DNA of 64,000 nucleotides from Acidobacteriota bacterium (GTDB taxonomy: Bacteria; Acidobacteriota; Blastocatellia; Pyrinomonadales; Pyrinomonadaceae), in assembly GCA_019639155.1 (NCBI GenBank), contig JAHBSJ010000014.1, forward strand, positions 21,741 through 85,740, in the 5' to 3' direction. Both the position numbers and the translations under genes were made by a program. The notes under the pieces are model-generated. The model was given only the letters and a program-made list of their open reading frames with translations, searched no databases and was not told the DNA's origin. The first letter of the stretch is position 1; every line of letters starts with the position of its first letter. Of the stretch, positions 63,035 to 64,000 are shown in pieces.

Positions 63035-64000
63035 ATATCCTCCGTTGGTGCACAACTCTCGATAAATTTGTCGTAGTCTGGAAACCCGGTTAGGTCATGC
63101 CCAATGAACCAAAAGATATGCTGATACCAACTATAGTTTTCTCCTACTTCGGCCGTATGGATTAACTCATGAGCGACAGCCTCTCGAAAAGGAAAAGGTG
63201 TACCAATAAATGTGGACTCCGTCAGGAACACCATTACCGGGCCTGGCCTTTCGAAGATAGTCGCCCCTTGTGAGCTGAGTCTGATTTTGTTGAGGTAATA
63301 TTCTCTTTCGTCGTTAGAAAGTCCAAGTCTATAGTTGTTATCGGCATATTTTAAAGCTCGTCGATGGGCGACGATCATTCCCCGATCCCTTAAGACCTCT
63401 GCCGGGGTCGATAACCCTGCCCCTCTAAAAAGGTCTGTACACGCTGGACTAGCCATCGCAGACATCAGATGATTCCAAACTTTGAGTTCCTCCTCCTGTG
63501 TGAAACCGACTGTTTTAAGTCGATTAACAAAGAGCAATAAAAGTTTATGAAATTGGACGAAAACCTCGCGGGGCTCAGAACTTCTCGGCGGATCGACGTT
63601 TGAGAAGTCGCCAATTAGCTCGTTATCAAAGATTCCGGTAGCGGCTAATGCATTGGCTTTTTCATCGTCGGCTTTGGTTCTCTTAGGGGCTCGCTTCAGG
63701 GTTGGCTTCTTGCCTTTGGACTTTCGGGGTCGATTGGTTTGTTGAGACGATCCTACGAAATACCCCAAGAATCCATCAGCACCGGCAACCAATGGTGAGG
63801 TCCAAGTGCCTTGATAACGCCGAGGCCCGCAGTCGTTGTTTGGGCAGACGGCGGAGGCGCCGATGTAGAGGAGGCTCATGCCCGAGCTGTAGCTGATGCG
63901 GGCGCCGTCAAGCGTCATTGAAACTCTTTGGCCGTTTACATACATCGTGCTGTTGTCGTCGATACCAAATATACCCGACGAGCCGCAGCCGATGCAGCCT
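63031..64000 (-). CDS. Rhs tip with HELIH (zincin-like) domain, 5' part cut by the window edge
   Basis: The frame stays open to the right edge (GCIGCGSSGIFGIDDNST upstream of the first ATG at 63945). The conserved junction (MYVNGQRVSMTLDGARISYS, CPNNDCGPRR) has ~90% base identity with 60581-60780. The unique tip holds a basic linker (RKSKGKKPTLKRAPKR), a helical part with SPACTDLFRGAG and the zinc motif HELIH (259-263 counted from 63945). It resembles the 57095-59284 tip in layout. A metalloprotease toxin is inferred. Confidence 0.78.
   Translation of the reverse strand, partial: GCIGCGSSGIFGIDDNSTMYVNGQRVSMTLDGARISYSSGMSLLYIGASAVCPNNDCGPRRYQGTWTSPLVAGADGFLGYFVGSSQQTNRPRKSKGKKPTLKRAPKRTKADDEKANALAATGIFDNELIGDFSNVDPPRSSEPREVFVQFHKLLLLFVNRLKTVGFTQEEELKVWNHLMSAMASPACTDLFRGAGLSTPAEVLRDRGMIVAHRRALKYADNNYRLGLSNDEREYYLNKIRLSSQGATIFERPGPVMVFLTESTFIGTPFPFREAVAHELIHTAEVGENYSWYQHIFWFIGHDLTGFPDYDKFIESCAPTEDM

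Overview
The window reads as an ordinary, gene-dense bacterial chromosome of moderate GC with both strands used. The gene set suggests a Gram-negative, aerobic heterotroph: apolipoprotein N-acyltransferase, a secreted SurA/PpiC-type isomerase, succinate dehydrogenase with a one-subunit cytochrome b anchor, and methylmalonyl-CoA accessory genes. Eukaryote-type protein kinases with zinc-ribbon, PEGA and SUMF1 modules, TolB/FlgO-like TPR proteins, an EgtB/EgtD pair and many Rhs tip fragments fit Acidobacteriota, class Blastocatellia (Pyrinomonadales-like). That placement is inference from gene content; no rRNA is present.

Layout. 1-5.9 kb (mostly minus): a partial secreted protein, prfB with an intact programmed +1 frameshift site, lnt, a long gene-free stretch, a TPR protein and tRNA-Glu. 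6-12.9 kb: polA overlapping an MFS transporter, tRNA-Ala, a small protein, an endonuclease/exonuclease/phosphatase-fold protein and an ATP-grasp protein. 12.9-24.9 kb (mostly plus): site-2 protease, trpS, ArsC-like protein, DUF3060 and DUF2237 proteins, scpA-scpB-rluB, acyl-CoA dehydrogenase, DinB-like protein, meaB-mce, a PpiC-type isomerase, and hicAB abutting mtnP. 25-32.7 kb: a SUMF1-domain protein, a BamD-like protein, a 21-bp tandem repeat array, a PfkB kinase, a membrane protein, fabI, a LOG-family protein and a subtilisin-like protease. 32.7-38.9 kb (minus): cutA, a pseudokinase, a TPR protein and a kinase-PEGA-SUMF1 protein. 39-51 kb: leuS, a small gene followed by egtB-egtD-birA-vanW, an acidic protein, coaX, an amidase, the C-terminal half of a Ski2-like helicase, and ispH. 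51-56 kb: the sdh operon (sdhC-sdhA-mntA-hepT-sdhB on minus), with a MntA/HepT toxin-antitoxin pair sitting between sdhA and sdhB, and a divergent LysR gene.

56.2-64 kb (minus) is the accessory region: a row of Rhs core fragments. Each of four carries the same conserved junction followed by a different C-terminal tip, and each is followed by a small membrane or secreted protein gene that overlaps it or lies close behind it. This is the arrangement of displaced Rhs tip/immunity cassettes, and it probably continues past the right edge toward a longer Rhs gene. Two tips contain HExxH zincin-like motifs; two are unrecognised.

Non-coding structure is also notable: three ~105-bp paired-palindrome elements (REPIN-like), two copies of a second palindromic family, a third inverted-repeat family, two candidate operators, and several hairpin terminators. 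No rRNA, CRISPR array, insertion sequence or prophage was seen.
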